Source: Stenopsyche tienmushanensis (lineage: Eukaryota; Arthropoda; Insecta; Trichoptera; Stenopsychidae). Taken from it: DNA of 64,000 bases. A program made the translations under genes and the position numbers. Positions 20,891 through 35,040 of this stretch are shown here, in pieces. A model generated the notes under the pieces. It was not told the origin of the DNA and did not search any database. It saw nothing but the letters and a program-made list of their open reading frames with translations. Where the stretch lies: assembly GCA_008973525.1 (NCBI GenBank), contig WACJ01000046.1, positions 558,001 through 622,000 of the forward strand, given 5' to 3'. The first letter of the stretch is position 1. Every line of letters begins with the position of its first letter.

Positions 20891-23290
20891 CGTTGGAGCA
20901 TTATAATTAGTCAACAAGATAGGAAACACCCAAACCGATTCTTAAGTCATATTAAAACGCAATGGATACCATAGTCTAAATAGCTCAAAAATCTATAAGA
21001 GTATTATGAATAAAAATATATGAATGTGTAAGATATTTTATAATTATTGGCGGAAGAAGAGATTGATGAAACAAATTTGATATAAATGACTCAAAATGCA
21101 GTGAACGATAAATATAGCTGAAAATTATTAAATTATTAAATGATTAAACATTTTACCGTGAAAGCATAAAATAAAAACTGGGTCGTGTAATCACCGTTAT
21201 ATTTTTTAAATGAAGTTTCCGGCAATGAGAGAAGCATACAAACTTTAGAGAGATCTTCACGAATGCTTAGCTTCATACGTGAAAATGTATAAGGAACTCT
21301 CAGACAAAAGCAAACAATCGTAAATAACATTTTTTTGCTGAAAAGAGAACATAAAACTCAAGTTGCTGCTGACGATATTTTACCAATTAGAAAAAGTCTT
21401 CTCGAAAAAAGTAAGAAAACATTGTTTAGTAAATATTAATAATATGTGATGCTTTTCATTGTATTAATGATCATTTTTTGGTGTATTATATAATACAATT
21501 TTTATGTAAATTAATTTCGTTCATTTGAATATTGAATATGGCTGTATTTGATAAACGGCAAAACGAAAGCTTTTGCAAGACATATTTTCTGGCTAATGGT
21601 TGCTTACAAATATTTTCAATAAGAAAATCACCATTTGGCTTCGTTCGGTCCTTTCTTCTCGGTCGCTGGTAAATGAATTCAAAAACGTGGATAACCCCGC
21701 GGATATGGATTTCCGCAAAGAAACAAACACCGTGGATTATTCACCCTCGAACGTTCATCGTAAATTAAATTTAAAACATAAAACCCAATGAAGCGAGGGT
21801 GCTTCTCGTATTATTTCTTTTTAACTTGAGGTTTTGACAGTTTTCCTACAGCAGGCGGAATAGCCGCCTTTCTCTTAAACTTTTCCGCTGCCGAGGGCGG
21901 AAGACAAGGGATACCAAAACGAGAACAGAAATTAAAATGAAAGCATAACATACATTGTAAGCCGTCAAATTAATCGACGACTCGGAAACTTCCAAATTTA
22001 TAACGAGAAATGTTTTTCAATTTTGAACGGAAAGGAACATTCGTACTATTGATTTTTAATTAAATCTTAAAATTAGTTGAAACTTTTTTAGACTTGAAGC
22101 CTGTTGGCAAATGAATTCTTCCAAAAACAAGCATTTTATATAAAATAAAGTCGGCGGCCTTTGTGTTTTTATTGAGTGTTTAGCTCTCAAATAGACGTCT
22201 ACGTGCTTCAATTGAACACGCAAATGTCACCAATAGCCATAAATTATTATTTTTTAGATACAATAATTATTTAATTTATTTTAAAGGACGACAAAATTTT
22301 TGATTTTGCTGAGAATGTGTTCTTAATCAACTTAATATTTTCATTGAGTAAAATAATTTACCTCTTTTCGATGCTTAGACTCAAACATGAAGATCTGTTT
22401 TTTGTTCACGGCTATATTCACAACCCTTGTGAACATAGATTGTAAAGATACATATTTTCCCCTAATGAAAATTTATCTGATGTAATTTAAATCTGTGTAA
22501 TTCTCTTCAATTGCCGCACTTGAAGCCAATATGTGCATGAAATTTGTTTACTTGTTCTACATTATGAATGCTAGAGAACGCAGGACAACACAGGCTAAGA
22601 GTATTCTTTCAATATAAAGTTATATAGATACATATATATGATTTTAATTACTTAAAATGTTTGTAAAAAATGGGTTTTCGATCGCGTTTTTGGTTTTTAA
22701 AGGCAAAATTATATTTAAACTTTAACCTTTATTTGATATTTTGAACCACTAATCGGATTTAGTTTTAAGGATAAATATAATTTTTCCTTTCAGAAGAAAG
22801 ATTTCATTTGAATTTCAGTAGTTAGTTTGTTCATCTCCCTCATCAAGAACTGGTTTATTGTCCTACTACAACTATTTGTATAGAGGAACCTATTGGTACT
22901 ATGAACTTTTTTTAAATTTTAATTCCAATGAATTCCAGAAAGATTCGAGCTAAATTCCAAGTTGTAGAAAAACATCACCGCTGTAATAAATTTCAAAGAT
23001 CAAATTCAATCGTTCCGCGTCCCCCGTAACAAATGTGTTAATGTAAAGAAAGAATATTAGTGTGGTAATTTCACGCATCCAAGTCCAATATACTATCTTG
23101 TTCAAATTCTAAAATCAACTGAGAGTTTCAAGAAGAAGAATAATTTTACTTAAATAATTATGAAAGGTTAAACGTAATATTTTTCGTTGCGAAGAAGCAC
23201 CGGCAGATGATTAAGCATTGTTATTTCTTTGTGTGTATGAAAAATAATCACGCTGCGAGTTACAAATGAGTACTTTGAAGCATTTTATTT
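20891..23290. other. Non-coding DNA with a GC-richer island
   Basis: AT-rich except for about 21590-22000. That island contains a 6-bp hairpin (AGGCGG 21853-21858, CCGCCT 21864-21869). No gene or transposon recognised. Confidence 0.4.
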
Positions 23291-23800
23291 AATACTATTA
23301 ATCAAACAAATGGTTCCGTTTCGGTTCGAACGTGGTCTTCTTTGTCTGCCGGAGCATAAAACTGCCGGAGAAAATGGGGGAGAGCCTCCAAAAAAATGGG
23401 CGAAAAACCGCCCTTTGATCTCTATTATGTAATTAAAGGGGCCCATCGCGTATTGAGTGAGGGAATTTATATTGCGCGTGGCACAATAAGAGTGCGTCGA
23501 AGAGAAGCCTTCGAGGGCAATTTAACATAATGGCTAATATGTGATAACTCCACAGATATTACCGCAATACCGGCGAATTGCCGATAACGCCCTCCGCTTG
23601 CACAGCCTCTACTTACTTATTCTAAAAATATGCGCCCAATATATGTGCCCAATATGTAAATGCTCCTCCGACCTTTCCTCTCATATAAATTAGGCTCGAA
23701 TTAAAATTAAAAGAGGAAATTTTAATCCAATTTCACACTGCGGACCTTGTTCATGCGTAGAAGCAAAGCTCTATCGATTTAGTTCAAACTGAGTCACCGT
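23291..23800. other. GC-richer island, candidate regulatory element
   Basis: One of the strongest base-composition contrasts in the window, without an open frame of note. It includes ACAGATATTACCGCAATACC near 23551. A related arrangement (AATACCGCAACA then CGCAGATATTAAT) occurs in the island at about 47750. Regulatory function is inference from composition only. Confidence 0.3.
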
Positions 23801-25189
23801 TCGACCTTTTATTATGGATCCCTTCTAAAGAAATTTTTACATCCTAAAAAAATAAGATATGTATCGAATATTATATAATTTTGAGCATAAAAATGTTTTT
23901 TTAAGATGTAGATACATTCATTCCTCACATAACATAACGGAAACAAGAATGTAAGATTGCAAAAATAGCTTAAAGCGAGCCCATACTTTATCAGTATATG
24001 CATGTTTATGTATCAGGATAAAAAAGAAAATACTGCCATAGGACTCATTCTGGCTTACTTGCTTATTTAAATTCATCAAATTTTTCTAAACGTGTTAACT
24101 CTGCGTGCAAATGTTTTAAACTTTAAAAATTCTTACTTCAAATTTATACACACAAAAACACGTCAAATTGTATTTTGATTCAAACGTATACATTTAACAT
24201 TTTGTATATAGATGCTATCTATATTAAATTTAGCAGCTTAAAATTCGAACACGCATATTTTTCTATACAAATATTTTTTGTGCGTTTGTGCATACAAATG
24301 TCAGCGTACGTGAAATATTTAACTCGTTTTTTAGAAGTTAATTTTTTAATCATTTTTTGATTATGAACCACATTTTGGTTTGCACAAATTTTAATATTAT
24401 AAAAAATACATACAAAATAAATTTCATAATCCCTACTTATTCGTATATTTTTAGTGTGGTTCCGCAGTTATACTGTGCCGGTTATAATATTGATATATTA
24501 ACATATTTTTGAAGATTCCAGAAATAAGTTTTAAGCTTTAATGTGAATTGAAAAATTGGAACATATCGCGAACTGCATATAATATTAGAAAAATACTCTA
24601 CACAAAGTTGAATAACTGATTTTCAGAAAGGGATATATTACTTTGATGTAGATGGTTAAAATTTGGAAAATATTATGCAACCAAACAAAAATAATGTTTG
24701 TATGCATATACAAAAACGTAACATGTAGGCATATGTGCATTGGCAATCAATTAATAGGACCAATTAATGGAGAGAGGATCCAATCAATGATAATTTTGCA
24801 ATTCGCTCAGAGTATCAATTCTATCTAATTCTCTTGCGTTTATATGCTAACATATATATTTATGGTTTTGTCATACATTTGCGGCCATTTCACTTAATAT
24901 TGACACTATCTTTGAAACATATTTCACCATGGAATAAAAATCGGATTTAATATAACAACTTCAGATAAACAAAATAATGAATGATTTTTAAATAATCCAA
25001 TATAACCTATAGAATATAATCATAACTAAGAATATAATCATAACTGTATTGAGTTATTCGTTACTTACTAAATCTTACTAAAAGCAGATTCAGTATTTTT
25101 TTTCTAAAGAGAATGAATACAAAAGAAAGAGCACTTTAAATAAGATTCTCTGATCAATAATTGTGTGATCATTCGACAACATTTTTTAA
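23801..25189. other. AT-rich spacer with a short tandem duplication
   Basis: No gene recognised. AGAATATAATCATAACT occurs twice, at 25011-25027 and 25029-25045. Confidence 0.5.
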
Positions 25190-25430
25190 TAATTGTGCTA
25201 AAAATATTTGGCTTTTGATAAAAAGGTCTTGCTCACCCAACACATTTACTTGATTTGTTATCTACCGATATGTTTTTTGGAACATGGGCAACTATCTACA
25301 AAATCAGCGCTTTCAAACAAAGACCCAGCAATTGCGGATAGTAAAGAATTCTTGGCACATAAAACAAAGCGTTTTATAAATGGAATTATTACATTTTTCA
25401 AGCGTTGGCAACAAACGTAAAATGCTGTTG
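25190..25430 (+). pseudogene. Mariner transposase C-terminal fragment
   Basis: The plus strand reads LAHPTHLLDLLSTDMFF in one frame, aligning with the mariner motif HPPYSPDLAPSDYxLF. In another frame it reads SKEFLAHKTKRFINGI followed by ITFFKRWQQ, aligning with the mariner C terminus (FFAxKPxxFYxxGIxxLPxRWQK). The frame change between them shows a frameshift. The upstream two thirds and the terminal repeats were not found. Confidence 0.5.
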
Positions 25431-28039
25431 AATTAATAATTATAGAGCTGCATATAAATTTAAAATTACAGGAACTTCTCTGAGTCATAGTAAATACTGA
25501 CCCTTGACTGGTATATTGATAAATTCAAACATTCAAAGCAATTTGCATAGGATGTCAAAGCTATTCGTTTGGATGGGAGCAGATTTTTAATACAACAACT
25601 TTGCTTGCCAGATAAAAAAACAATAATTTTTGGATCGAAATGTTGTGGGTTTTTAATATCAACATAGTTATCAACTCTATTTCCTATCCCTAAAAAGAAT
25701 TGATCTACACAGAAAGCAAGTTATGTATGTGATAGAATACTAAGAATACATCCCATTTGGAAAATAGGAAAGGCGTGATTTTACCCTTGCAAGTGGCAGT
25801 CATCTAGTAATAATCAAAATTTCAGAATAAAAATGCGCATTTCGGATTAAAATTGTAAAAATGACAACTTATTTCATATTATCGAAAACATGAAATTCAT
25901 TAATAAACATGTACAGCAAGTTTTACATTTTTCATAAATTCTTTACGGTTATATTCGTTTTCATCAGATGGTCATTAATATTATACAGTCCAAGTTTTGA
26001 TCGATTGGAAGTTCAATCGTAAAATGTCGAAAAAGCTTGCTGGCAAGTTTTTAATCTTACCCAACTTTGTTAATTGCCTTTTGAGGCCTTAAAAATGTAT
26101 GAAATCTAAAAAGCTCCTTGATAGCCATTTTAACAGTGGAATTTATGACCCTAAGTTGAAACATTAACTGCACTTACATAATAATGTCACGAAAGTCATA
26201 CACACTATAAAATGGAATTTGCATCGATTAGATTTATAGCAGATTTTTCGTATAATAAAAAACCTATTTTTTATTCATGGAAAAAATATTTCATTTATTA
26301 CCTTAAAATATAAGGGTATTTGATGAAATAAAATAAAACAGTTTTTCATAAAAATGAATACCATGACCTTATTTAAATTAATTTCGATTTTTTCCTTATG
26401 ATATATTTAAAAATGATCTTATGATTAGGTTAGTTCTATTTGGACTTAGATTTTTAAGTCATTACTTAATATATAATAGTTAGTTTATATCATAAGATTA
26501 TTAAAACATAGGCTGATTATTATGTCTATGAATTAAATTACATTAAAATACTATGTGTTATAACTATATTGTTTTTTATATAGTAAAGTATTATTAGATA
26601 TATTATACAGCCAAAAATGAATATATTGAAATAATCTACTATTTCAGAATTCATCTCATAACTTAATTAATTAATTGATCAAGACCAAAGTTCTAAGTAT
26701 AATCTGGTTGAGTGAGAATAAAAGACTGAATGCGATAATGCAACTTATTAACTCTATATGAGTGAAAGCTTCAATAATAAGAATGAAAACTATATTTAAG
26801 AATTACTGACATAAGTAGAAATTGATTAGGCAAATTTTCTTAAAATGAATTAAAAACAATATATTTTATCGAAAATCCAAAATTAAAGATCTTGAATATA
26901 ACGATGTTTTCCCTGCAAAGACACAAAATTTAAGAAAAAAATCTTGTGTCCTTATTTCCATTCAGCGTAATTTATTAAGATCTCTTAGCCAAAAGCAAGT
27001 AATCGAGAATCGTAGACTCTTTGCAAGACATGAAGCATAACATTTAAGATTCTACTGAACAAATCTTTTTTAATATTAATTTATAGCGCTTTTGATCATT
27101 TTTTAAGTAATCGCGTTATAATATGGTTGCTTGTTTTCATTTTTATAACATATAATCTTACATATGATCGTAATGATATGATAACGGCTCCAAAATTACT
27201 GCCTTAGCTAAACCACTTAGACAATTGAGATTATGTACAGATTTTTTAAAGGATAATTTTTTTCTGTATCTGATTTACGACAGTAATATGAACTCATGTA
27301 TGAGATTAAATTCTAAATATAACGAAAAACCCCATAAACCATGACCTTCTGAGCTTAAAAAAGTGATAAACAAGTCTTCGCTTATTATAAAGCAACTTGG
27401 ATGCGAAAATTGTATCCTATGTGTTTATGGGAAATTTCTCGTGCAATAAATGGTACTTTGTATGCCGGGAATATATTATCCGAAAATGGACTCTTTAATG
27501 GTGAAATTATTCAGATTCGTTTCCACCGCGATAAACCAGTAATTTAGATAGGCTATTGGTGTGCAGCAGGAAGAAAGTATAGCTCTATATTACTAATAAT
27601 TTATTTTAGTTAGAATGGCAAGTGTTTGCTTTATTTTCCTCATCGAATTTCATTCAAAACTAAAATCAAAGCTAAAAAAATATATTTTTTATAAAAAGCT
27701 TGAGGGCGAAATCTTCATATTAATTGTTCTATAATTATATTGTTATTATATGATTAAATAATAAAATGGTCTTCAATGGATGGGCTACTGTTATATTTTT
27801 AGGTACAATTAATATCTTAATAATTTAATATAAATAGACCAGTTATGAATTATATAACCAATTAGTGCTTTTATTTTATGCTTGCAATTAATTACCTTTC
27901 TAAATAACTTAGATGTGAAATAATACTTTGCTTCAAATTTAGCTTCGAAATATTGTTTTATCATTTCGACGGATATACATATGACAAGTAATCGATATTC
28001 AACAATAGTATTTTATCAATATTTTATCAAGTATTTTAT
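25431..28039. other. AT-rich spacer
   Basis: About 2.6 kb of AT-rich DNA with no gene, RNA or transposon that I recognise. A tandem TATTTTATCA repeat lies at about 28009-28041. Confidence 0.5.
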
Positions 28040-28098
28040 CACTATGCCTAGATATTAAAAAGGCTTTTCACGATGTTGACTGGAGAAAAAATAATTTC
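28040..28098 (+). pseudogene. Possible reverse-transcriptase motif remnant (non-LTR element)
   Basis: The plus strand encodes LCLDIKKAFHDVDW, which fits motif A of non-LTR reverse transcriptases (xLDIKKAFDxVDW, with the catalytic Asp). Nothing RT-like can be read on either side. It is either a tiny relic or chance. Confidence 0.3.
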
Positions 28099-29199
28099 AA
28101 TTCCCTCGGAAAATTCCAACACGATGGAAATTAAATTGTCAAATAAATATCATCGCAAACAAGACTCGATATTTCAAAGTCTCGTAACTTCGCAGATTCG
28201 AATATTTTATATATTAATACGGCCAATAGAGAGGCAATAAAAAATAATTTATCGGCGTGAAAACATAAGAAACTATCGGAAAATTCCTTCCACGTTTTTG
28301 CAGTTTCCCAACGAAATTCTGCACGACGAACTTTCGCCAGTTCCCAAAAACTTATCGGACAGTAAATTATTACTAACTTTGGCAACGAGGTCCTCGGGTA
28401 CGCGCTTTGGGCGAAATCTTGCTTTAAGTGCAATGAAAATATCGTCCACGTGCTAAAAATAAACAATTATCTCATACACGTGCCATTTCTATTATAATTA
28501 AATATTTCATTTGAACTTCAAAAACTTCATTAAAAATGAAAATAATGTCGTTAAAAATGAATGTTATTATATTACTAAAACAAGTACAAATACTACAGAT
28601 TTATAACCAATTAAAAATACAAATTTGTCATACATTTCTCAAAAACGATGTCATAAATGAGCGATATAATATCTCACACATTCGATTTTTAAAAAATCAT
28701 TGAAAACTACGTTGATTTTTAAAATTGTGACTTGTATTGAAGATGATTAAATTTCAATAGCTAAATCGCGGATTTATCAATCATCAATATTTTTTATATT
28801 GACATGAAATACATGATTGAAAGTTGTGTATTCAACTGTAATTCTATTACGATGTTTGTATGTATTAAATTACATTGTTCTATAAGAAATCTTAACTATT
28901 AGATAGAATCATCCCTTTATCTATATAAATTGATAACGTGAAATATTGTTTGCTTCGCATGTATCAGCAGTGCTGGCCAACAGCCAATAAAAGGTTGAAT
29001 GCCTCTGAACTGTGTTTATACCGCCATATAAGACCTGAAAATGTCGGATGTTTTGTTTTCGTTTCTCAAAATGTAAGCAAATTAAAATATATGACTTATT
29101 AGGCAAAGATAAAAATATTAATTACTTAATACTTAAGCAATTATTGAATTTGATCTTGATTGTTTTATATTAATAAATGGTTATATATTCATGTGGATG
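28099..29199. other. GC-richer island then AT-rich spacer
   Basis: A GC-richer patch at about 28100-28460 holds a 111-codon minus-strand frame without recognisable features. The remainder is AT-rich and empty. Confidence 0.35.
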
Positions 29200-29780
29200 T
29201 GTTTTAAGGGCATTATGTATGCCTGCCTCGATGAAAACATTTATGCTGACGCATTTAGCGAGGTGAGACTATTTGTCACGTTCTGCGAAATCGAATGGAA
29301 TGGCTTATCATTAGGTTGATGTTGAGAGATCTCACTTCCTTTAGAACGCAAATTTGCAGCGAGTAATCTTAGATGACAGTATTAATTACTTTAAGCCAGC
29401 ACGGTCACGCTACCTGTCAGGATGATTAAGGTCTGTGCCTGATGGTGTCAAAAGCTTCACAAATAACTTTCAGATAATTCTTACGGACATCACTCCCCGC
29501 CGTTATTACTCTCTTTTACCCTTATCATTCTGGATATGGATTTTTTACGAGTATACATAAATTTGGCCGGTTTTCAAACGAATTCACCATTATAATGATG
29601 TATCTGGATCGCCATACTTATTACGACGTGTTTTGGGGTAAAAAGTCCGAGCAAAGTCTGCTCTTCTACATGAATAATGCATTTGTTTAGTACCTTGGCA
29701 CGGGCCCGTAACATGTCAGTGAAATTTATCATGGGCAAATGGAACGCCGACTCTAAATCGCAGAAACTATGTAGAGGGTT
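29200..29780. other. GC-richer island, candidate regulatory element
   Basis: About 580 bp with higher GC than its flanks and no notable open frame on either strand. Nothing identifiable inside. Confidence 0.3.
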
Positions 29781-30764
29781 GGTTATTTCACTAATTATAG
29801 TCAGTGACCTATGAGGATCACTAAAACTCGAAAGATGACAAATTTATTTTCTTTCTAAGTTCGTATAAAAGTACATTTTCTTTGTACATAACACAGAAAT
29901 CAACAGACTAAATGTTACCATTTTTTCCATTATAGCTGTTTAATTACACATTTTTAGTCTACACACGTTTTTAAATTATATTTCTGTCATACAAACAACT
30001 ATTCGCAGTACTTATATTTGATGAACAATTCCCAAACGCCAATTGCTTGCGATCTTAAATACCTGAACTTGATAGTTGTTCTTCATTCGATCAATCGTGT
30101 CAATTGCAGTAATAGCATCGCGAATTGCAATTTTAGCGAATCGAGACAAACGAGCTTCATTCGTGACTTCATCATTAATTGTACCAAAATTAAATATCTA
30201 AATTGAGTAAAATAAAAGTAAACAGAGCGTATTGGTATTTTTTTTTTAGTTCATTTTCTGCTTATTATTAATTGGAGCTTTTGGCGTCAAAATGATCATC
30301 AGATAAATCGGTTACATATGAAGAAACACATAAAATATACAAAAAATATATATGGTCGAGAGTATACAAAATTAATGTTTATAAATATGTCTTTTACAAA
30401 ACCGTTAAAACTGGCGAATAGACATTGTTATATGATTTTATTTGACAAGAGCTCTTGCTCTTAGATCAGCCACCACCCGCATCAAGTCACTGTGCTGCGT
30501 GCATATTTACCACACTATTCAAAAGTGGAGTACAGCATAAATTTCATAAATTAAATAGTATTTACGTATTACTATTATTTATTTATATCTCAAAAAAAAA
30601 CAGTTTCTAGAGCAGCGAAAACTTTTACAAACTTTGAACCCCTTAATTAAATTTACCCAAGTGAGATTAAAGCTGGTTTTTTCAAATGCACTACATTATT
30701 CTTGTTCATAAGCCTGTGACTAAATTAAAAACTCTATTGGTTTAATTTTATTTGTTACGCAATC
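29781..30764. other. AT-rich spacer
   Basis: No gene recognised. The C-terminal half of the adjacent mariner would be expected in its right part but cannot be read. Confidence 0.45.
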
Positions 30765-31540
30765 TTATCCTATGACAGTTTTTAATAATTCGTAGTGAAT
30801 TACGCCAAAAAATCCCACCAAAAACAAGGGAGGACCATTTTTAAAGGATAATGACGGTCGAGGGGTAGAAACAGGTACTTGATTTGAAGAAAGCCACTGT
30901 TTTTTCCTTCTTGGATTTTTGTAGAGGACCCACCTCTCATCCCCAGTAACGATCCTTTTTAAAAATGGATCGGTTTCATACCTGGCGATGAACAAATGAT
31001 TATCCGTTGTTCCAAGACCGTTGATGACAGCTCGTGCGGTACCCAAATTCCCTGTCTATGTTTTTTGCCGAGTCTTTCTAAATGTTCTTTTACTGTCAAC
31101 CAGGGACAGCCAATGTCTAGAGATAATTCCTTTATTGTTTTACGAAGATCAGATTCTACCAGAGAATTTAATGCGTCATCATCGATTATTGGAGGTCATC
31201 CTAATTTTGGTTTATTTTTCAAATCTCTGTCGCCACGTTTGAATTTTATGAACCATCTATGGCATTTTCGAATATTTAATATGTTGCCATATGTATCACC
31301 GATGCGCTGGGTACCTTCTTTTGCTTTTAATCCTTTATCGAATAAAAACAGTAAATATGATCGCAAATGGGTCTCGTCAATTTCTGGCTTGGAAATTTTC
31401 ACTATGGCTAGAAAAATATAAAAATATTTGAAAAAGTAAGAAAAACAACAGAGCTTTAAAATGGCACCAACCTTGATGTATTCACTCGACAGCAACCCGA
31501 GGTAAACTGACGGCAAAAACACAACAAAAAAAAATGACAT
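30765..31540 (-). pseudogene. Mariner transposase, N-terminal two thirds, broken
   Basis: Minus strand, several frames. The start reads KPEIDETHLRSYLLFLFDKG, then CHRWFIKFKRGDRDL (first helix-turn-helix and WFxRFKxGDxxL motif). After an in-frame TGA at 31196-31198 the same frame continues with PPIIDDDAL, LVESDLRKTIKELS, VKEHLERLGK and the WVPHELS motif, the second helix-turn-helix region. A frameshift then leads to FLKRIVTGDERWVLYKNPRR (first catalytic Asp in GDE), KKQWLSSNQVPVSTPRPS, and GVIHYELLKT. Homology ends there; the second and third catalytic aspartates are missing. Terminal repeats were not found. Confidence 0.88.
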
Positions 31541-34539
31541 TTCTTTCCGCTTTATCTAATATTACGGCTTTATAAAATTTTATTTCTCAAGCTTCAACAT
31601 AATTTATTACAATTTTTTTTCAACTCTATTAACTAACTTTCAAACGATTAAAAAAATTGCATAATATACAGGGGGAAAAAATTAAGTAATATATTGAATT
31701 TAAAAACGACTCCCAAAACCCTTCCATACAAATTAACATATCAATGCGTTATAAATGAGCTAAATGTAATATAATACTATTTAATATAACATGACGTATT
31801 TCAATGATTAATGTCAACGGGAGAATAGTTGGTAATGAACACATTTAGGATGGAGTCTCATTAAGGATGGATGACATTTAGGCATATGGATATATTATAT
31901 AATTTTACAAATAAAAGCATATTGAAAAAAATACAAATTGTTAAAAATAATACAGTCTTATTGTTTGATAAATTCAATAGTAATTTAAAAAAAAAATTAT
32001 TTTATTATAATTTATTTATAGTGGTTTTAGTTAGGATTGAATACAATATCGGTATTATTTTTGTAAGCACTATACATACACGCTAGTTTCTTTGAACATC
32101 ACTTCAGAACTGAACTGCGCCATTAATTCAATTAATTAAACTGCCAGATGAAAGGGCTGCATAGTTGAAATTGTGCTGGTAACGTCAGAATTAGGTCATG
32201 AGAGAAGCTTTAAGGTAATAGATTAAAAATAACTGATTTGCAATTTAAGCTCGCTCCACGCTTGAAGCTATGCCTTCTTATTTTTTCAAACTACCTTTAA
32301 ATGCTAATAAAGTTAAATTAGGTCGATTACGGAGGTCGAGGCAAATTATTTTTATACGACCACTCAATAACCCGTGCAGATTTACAGCTCTGGTAAATTT
32401 GTTGTTAGAAGATGGTGATGATATGGAAGTGATTAAACAAGTAAACAGGATGTCGGTGGATGGGCATAATACCCTTTTGTAAAGGGACAAGCCTCTATCG
32501 TGAGCTTCCAGGGGCCCTTGAAGGCTTTTGTGACCTCAACGAGACAGCAGGTATATTGTCCTCTGGCAATTCCGGAATGCTTGTGATGCTAATGGAGGTT
32601 AGGCTGATGTCGATAAATTAGACCAGGTATATAATGACTTTGCTTTTCAGCCTGGATGACAACATCATAAAGTTTAGACCGGATTTTTGAATGAAGGTGC
32701 CTTTGAGTGCTGTTAATCAAAGAGATTTTATTCAAATTTGATCGAGCGTTCTCTTGATTGCGAGAGGTATTAAGAAGAAAAATTTAATTTAATTAATGTT
32801 CAATATAAAATTGTGTAATATTCTAAGTAAAACAGAAGCAAAATAATTAATAGGTATAATCTATTATTTTCCATATTTTACGATCTTGTGTTAAAGGTAA
32901 AATTATTTGAAGAAAATAAAGGACGCGTTAATTTTTTTTCTTCCACCGAGACGAAGTCGTCTGTTTGAAAAGCCTTAAAAATAATCCAGAAAGAGGCTCG
33001 TTGAATACTTAATACTAATTTTGCAACTTTCAAGCTCTTCGGTTGAAGGAAGAAAATCTTTTTTATTCTGGTGACGGCTAAGGGGTTGAGGCTGAGGGGA
33101 GTTTTCAAATAAATTGAATTCAAAATCGACAAGATAAAGGTTTCGCCAATCAGTCGCTATTTCTTAAGCTTTTACAAATAAACTTCAAATAGATGTTCGA
33201 TCTCAGTCGAAACGCGATACAGCGAATATTGACGCTTTTGTGAAAGAACTTTTTGAGAATAATTTAATTAATCTTAAAATAGTTGTTGGTGTAATACATA
33301 TTTTTAAGAAGTTGTGGCAAAGTTATTAATATTAATATAAACTGTTAAAATTTCCTCTTTAATATCAAACTATTTGCTTTTCGGTTTATAAAGTGGATAT
33401 TATAGAAACATATTTTCACCAAATACAAGACAAACATTGAATATATATTAATATACATTGAATATTTCAGGATAAATATAGGCAAGAATACAACTTAAAG
33501 AATTTTTGACATTATGACTATAATAGTGAAATTTCTACGATAATATGATTTTTATTTAAGCCATTATCAAAAATTTGTACTACTTAATGTAATATGACAT
33601 ATAAGTCTATGGACACTTGAATATTGATATAACATGTCACTCAATAAGTTCGTATGATGTGATACAATTAAATCCTATGAAAATTTAATATCTAGAGTAT
33701 GATCAGTCGACAATGAGACTATTTCTTCTTCTTCGGCGTATGAGAAAAAATAAGAGTAAAGAGAATCATATTAATCAATCGGAAATTTGTTTTTTTTTTT
33801 TTGTTAAATTGAATACTAATAGAATTAATAAATTTATGCGGTAAAACCTATATAGATATATCATAGATTCTCTCCTATCCAAAATTCCTATTTAAATAAT
33901 CTTGTTATTACTTAGCTACATATTGAAGCCATATGGAAACACCCCATGAAAAATCCCTTCCCCTCAAAGATTCCCTATGGTGATCACCTACATTCAATAA
34001 TGCATATGATAATTTAAAAATAAAGGTAAAAAATGTCAATTAATCGATCAAAAAGTGCACTATTTAATAATTAAACTTTTAAATCTAATATCATATTGAA
34101 TAATTGTGGCTTTGTTTATATTAAAGCATAATTAATGCTTGATATAACCAGTTTATATTCAATAAATTCTTTGCATACATGTAAATTTCCCTAAGTTATT
34201 TTATTTAATGAACACAAGGAATGTTTAGAGGGTGGGATCAACATACAGGGTTCAAATCCGAGTACGGCCGACACCTGTTATTTCGTCAGTAGGTGAAATC
34301 ATACGTCGATACGTATTTACCCGTTGGAAACGAAGCATACAAAACAACAAAACGTAAATGAGCACGTGTATAATTAAATATACACAAGTGGATTTGTAAG
34401 TAGGACGTAGGTGAATAAAGAGAGGCAGAGAAGCGGTGTAAGCGCCCAAAGTAAGCAGAAACATCCCTTAACAAACAAGAAGGTGGATACAACAATGTAT
34501 ACATGTAATTATATTGCGAATTCACAACCCCTGAAATTG
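31541..34539. other. Mostly AT-rich spacer
   Basis: No gene recognised. GGTTCAAATCC at about 34250-34260 matches a tRNA B box, but no A box sits at the right distance. Slightly GC-richer patches lie near 32490-32760 and 33050-33240. Confidence 0.4.
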
Positions 34540-35040
34540 AATTATTACCCGCGCCCCTTGCCCCGGTGGGCCCCTCCAGCTATATTGTCATGGGTAATCA
34601 ACCATTTTTCCAGGACGGTCGCGTGTGAAGGCTTTTAATTCGATTTCCTATTTGCAATCAAAAACTCGTCTTTTGGGAAATGGCACTCGGCAAGCTTACG
34701 CGTGCTTTTATATTTGCGCCCGTGTGTGCGCAAATATATTTTGAATCTGTTACGTTTTTCATTTTTGTTTGGAGGCTTGATGAGCCGGAAGGGGTAGGCT
34801 ATTTGATAACGAGGTGAAACAAAAGCCTCCGCCGGATGGCGTTTTTGTTTGTGTCCCTTTGTTTGACGTGTTCCTGGCTTTTTCGTTTTAAACCACGTTC
34901 AGTTATTTTTGTTTTCCCTCTTTATGTTCGTCGCTTTTGTCAAATGAAAAACTCATTGATCTTGCTCGAATGGAGAGAAATGACGTTGTTACAACGTATT
35001 TGCAGTTGTACGTCGAATTCAATTAGCCATGAATTCGATT
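34540..35040. other. GC-richer island, candidate regulatory element
   Basis: Includes a compact GC-rich core at about 34545-34590 and an alternating GTGTGTGCGC tract near 34730. A 103-codon plus-strand frame starting at 34836 has no recognised motif. Confidence 0.3.

Noticed and set aside
30996..31421. Plus-strand 141-codon frame
   Set aside because: Antisense to the mariner transposase, which shows clear family motifs on the minus strand.
34240..34300. tRNA gene suggested by GGTTCAAATCC
   Set aside because: No A box at tRNA spacing and no cloverleaf.
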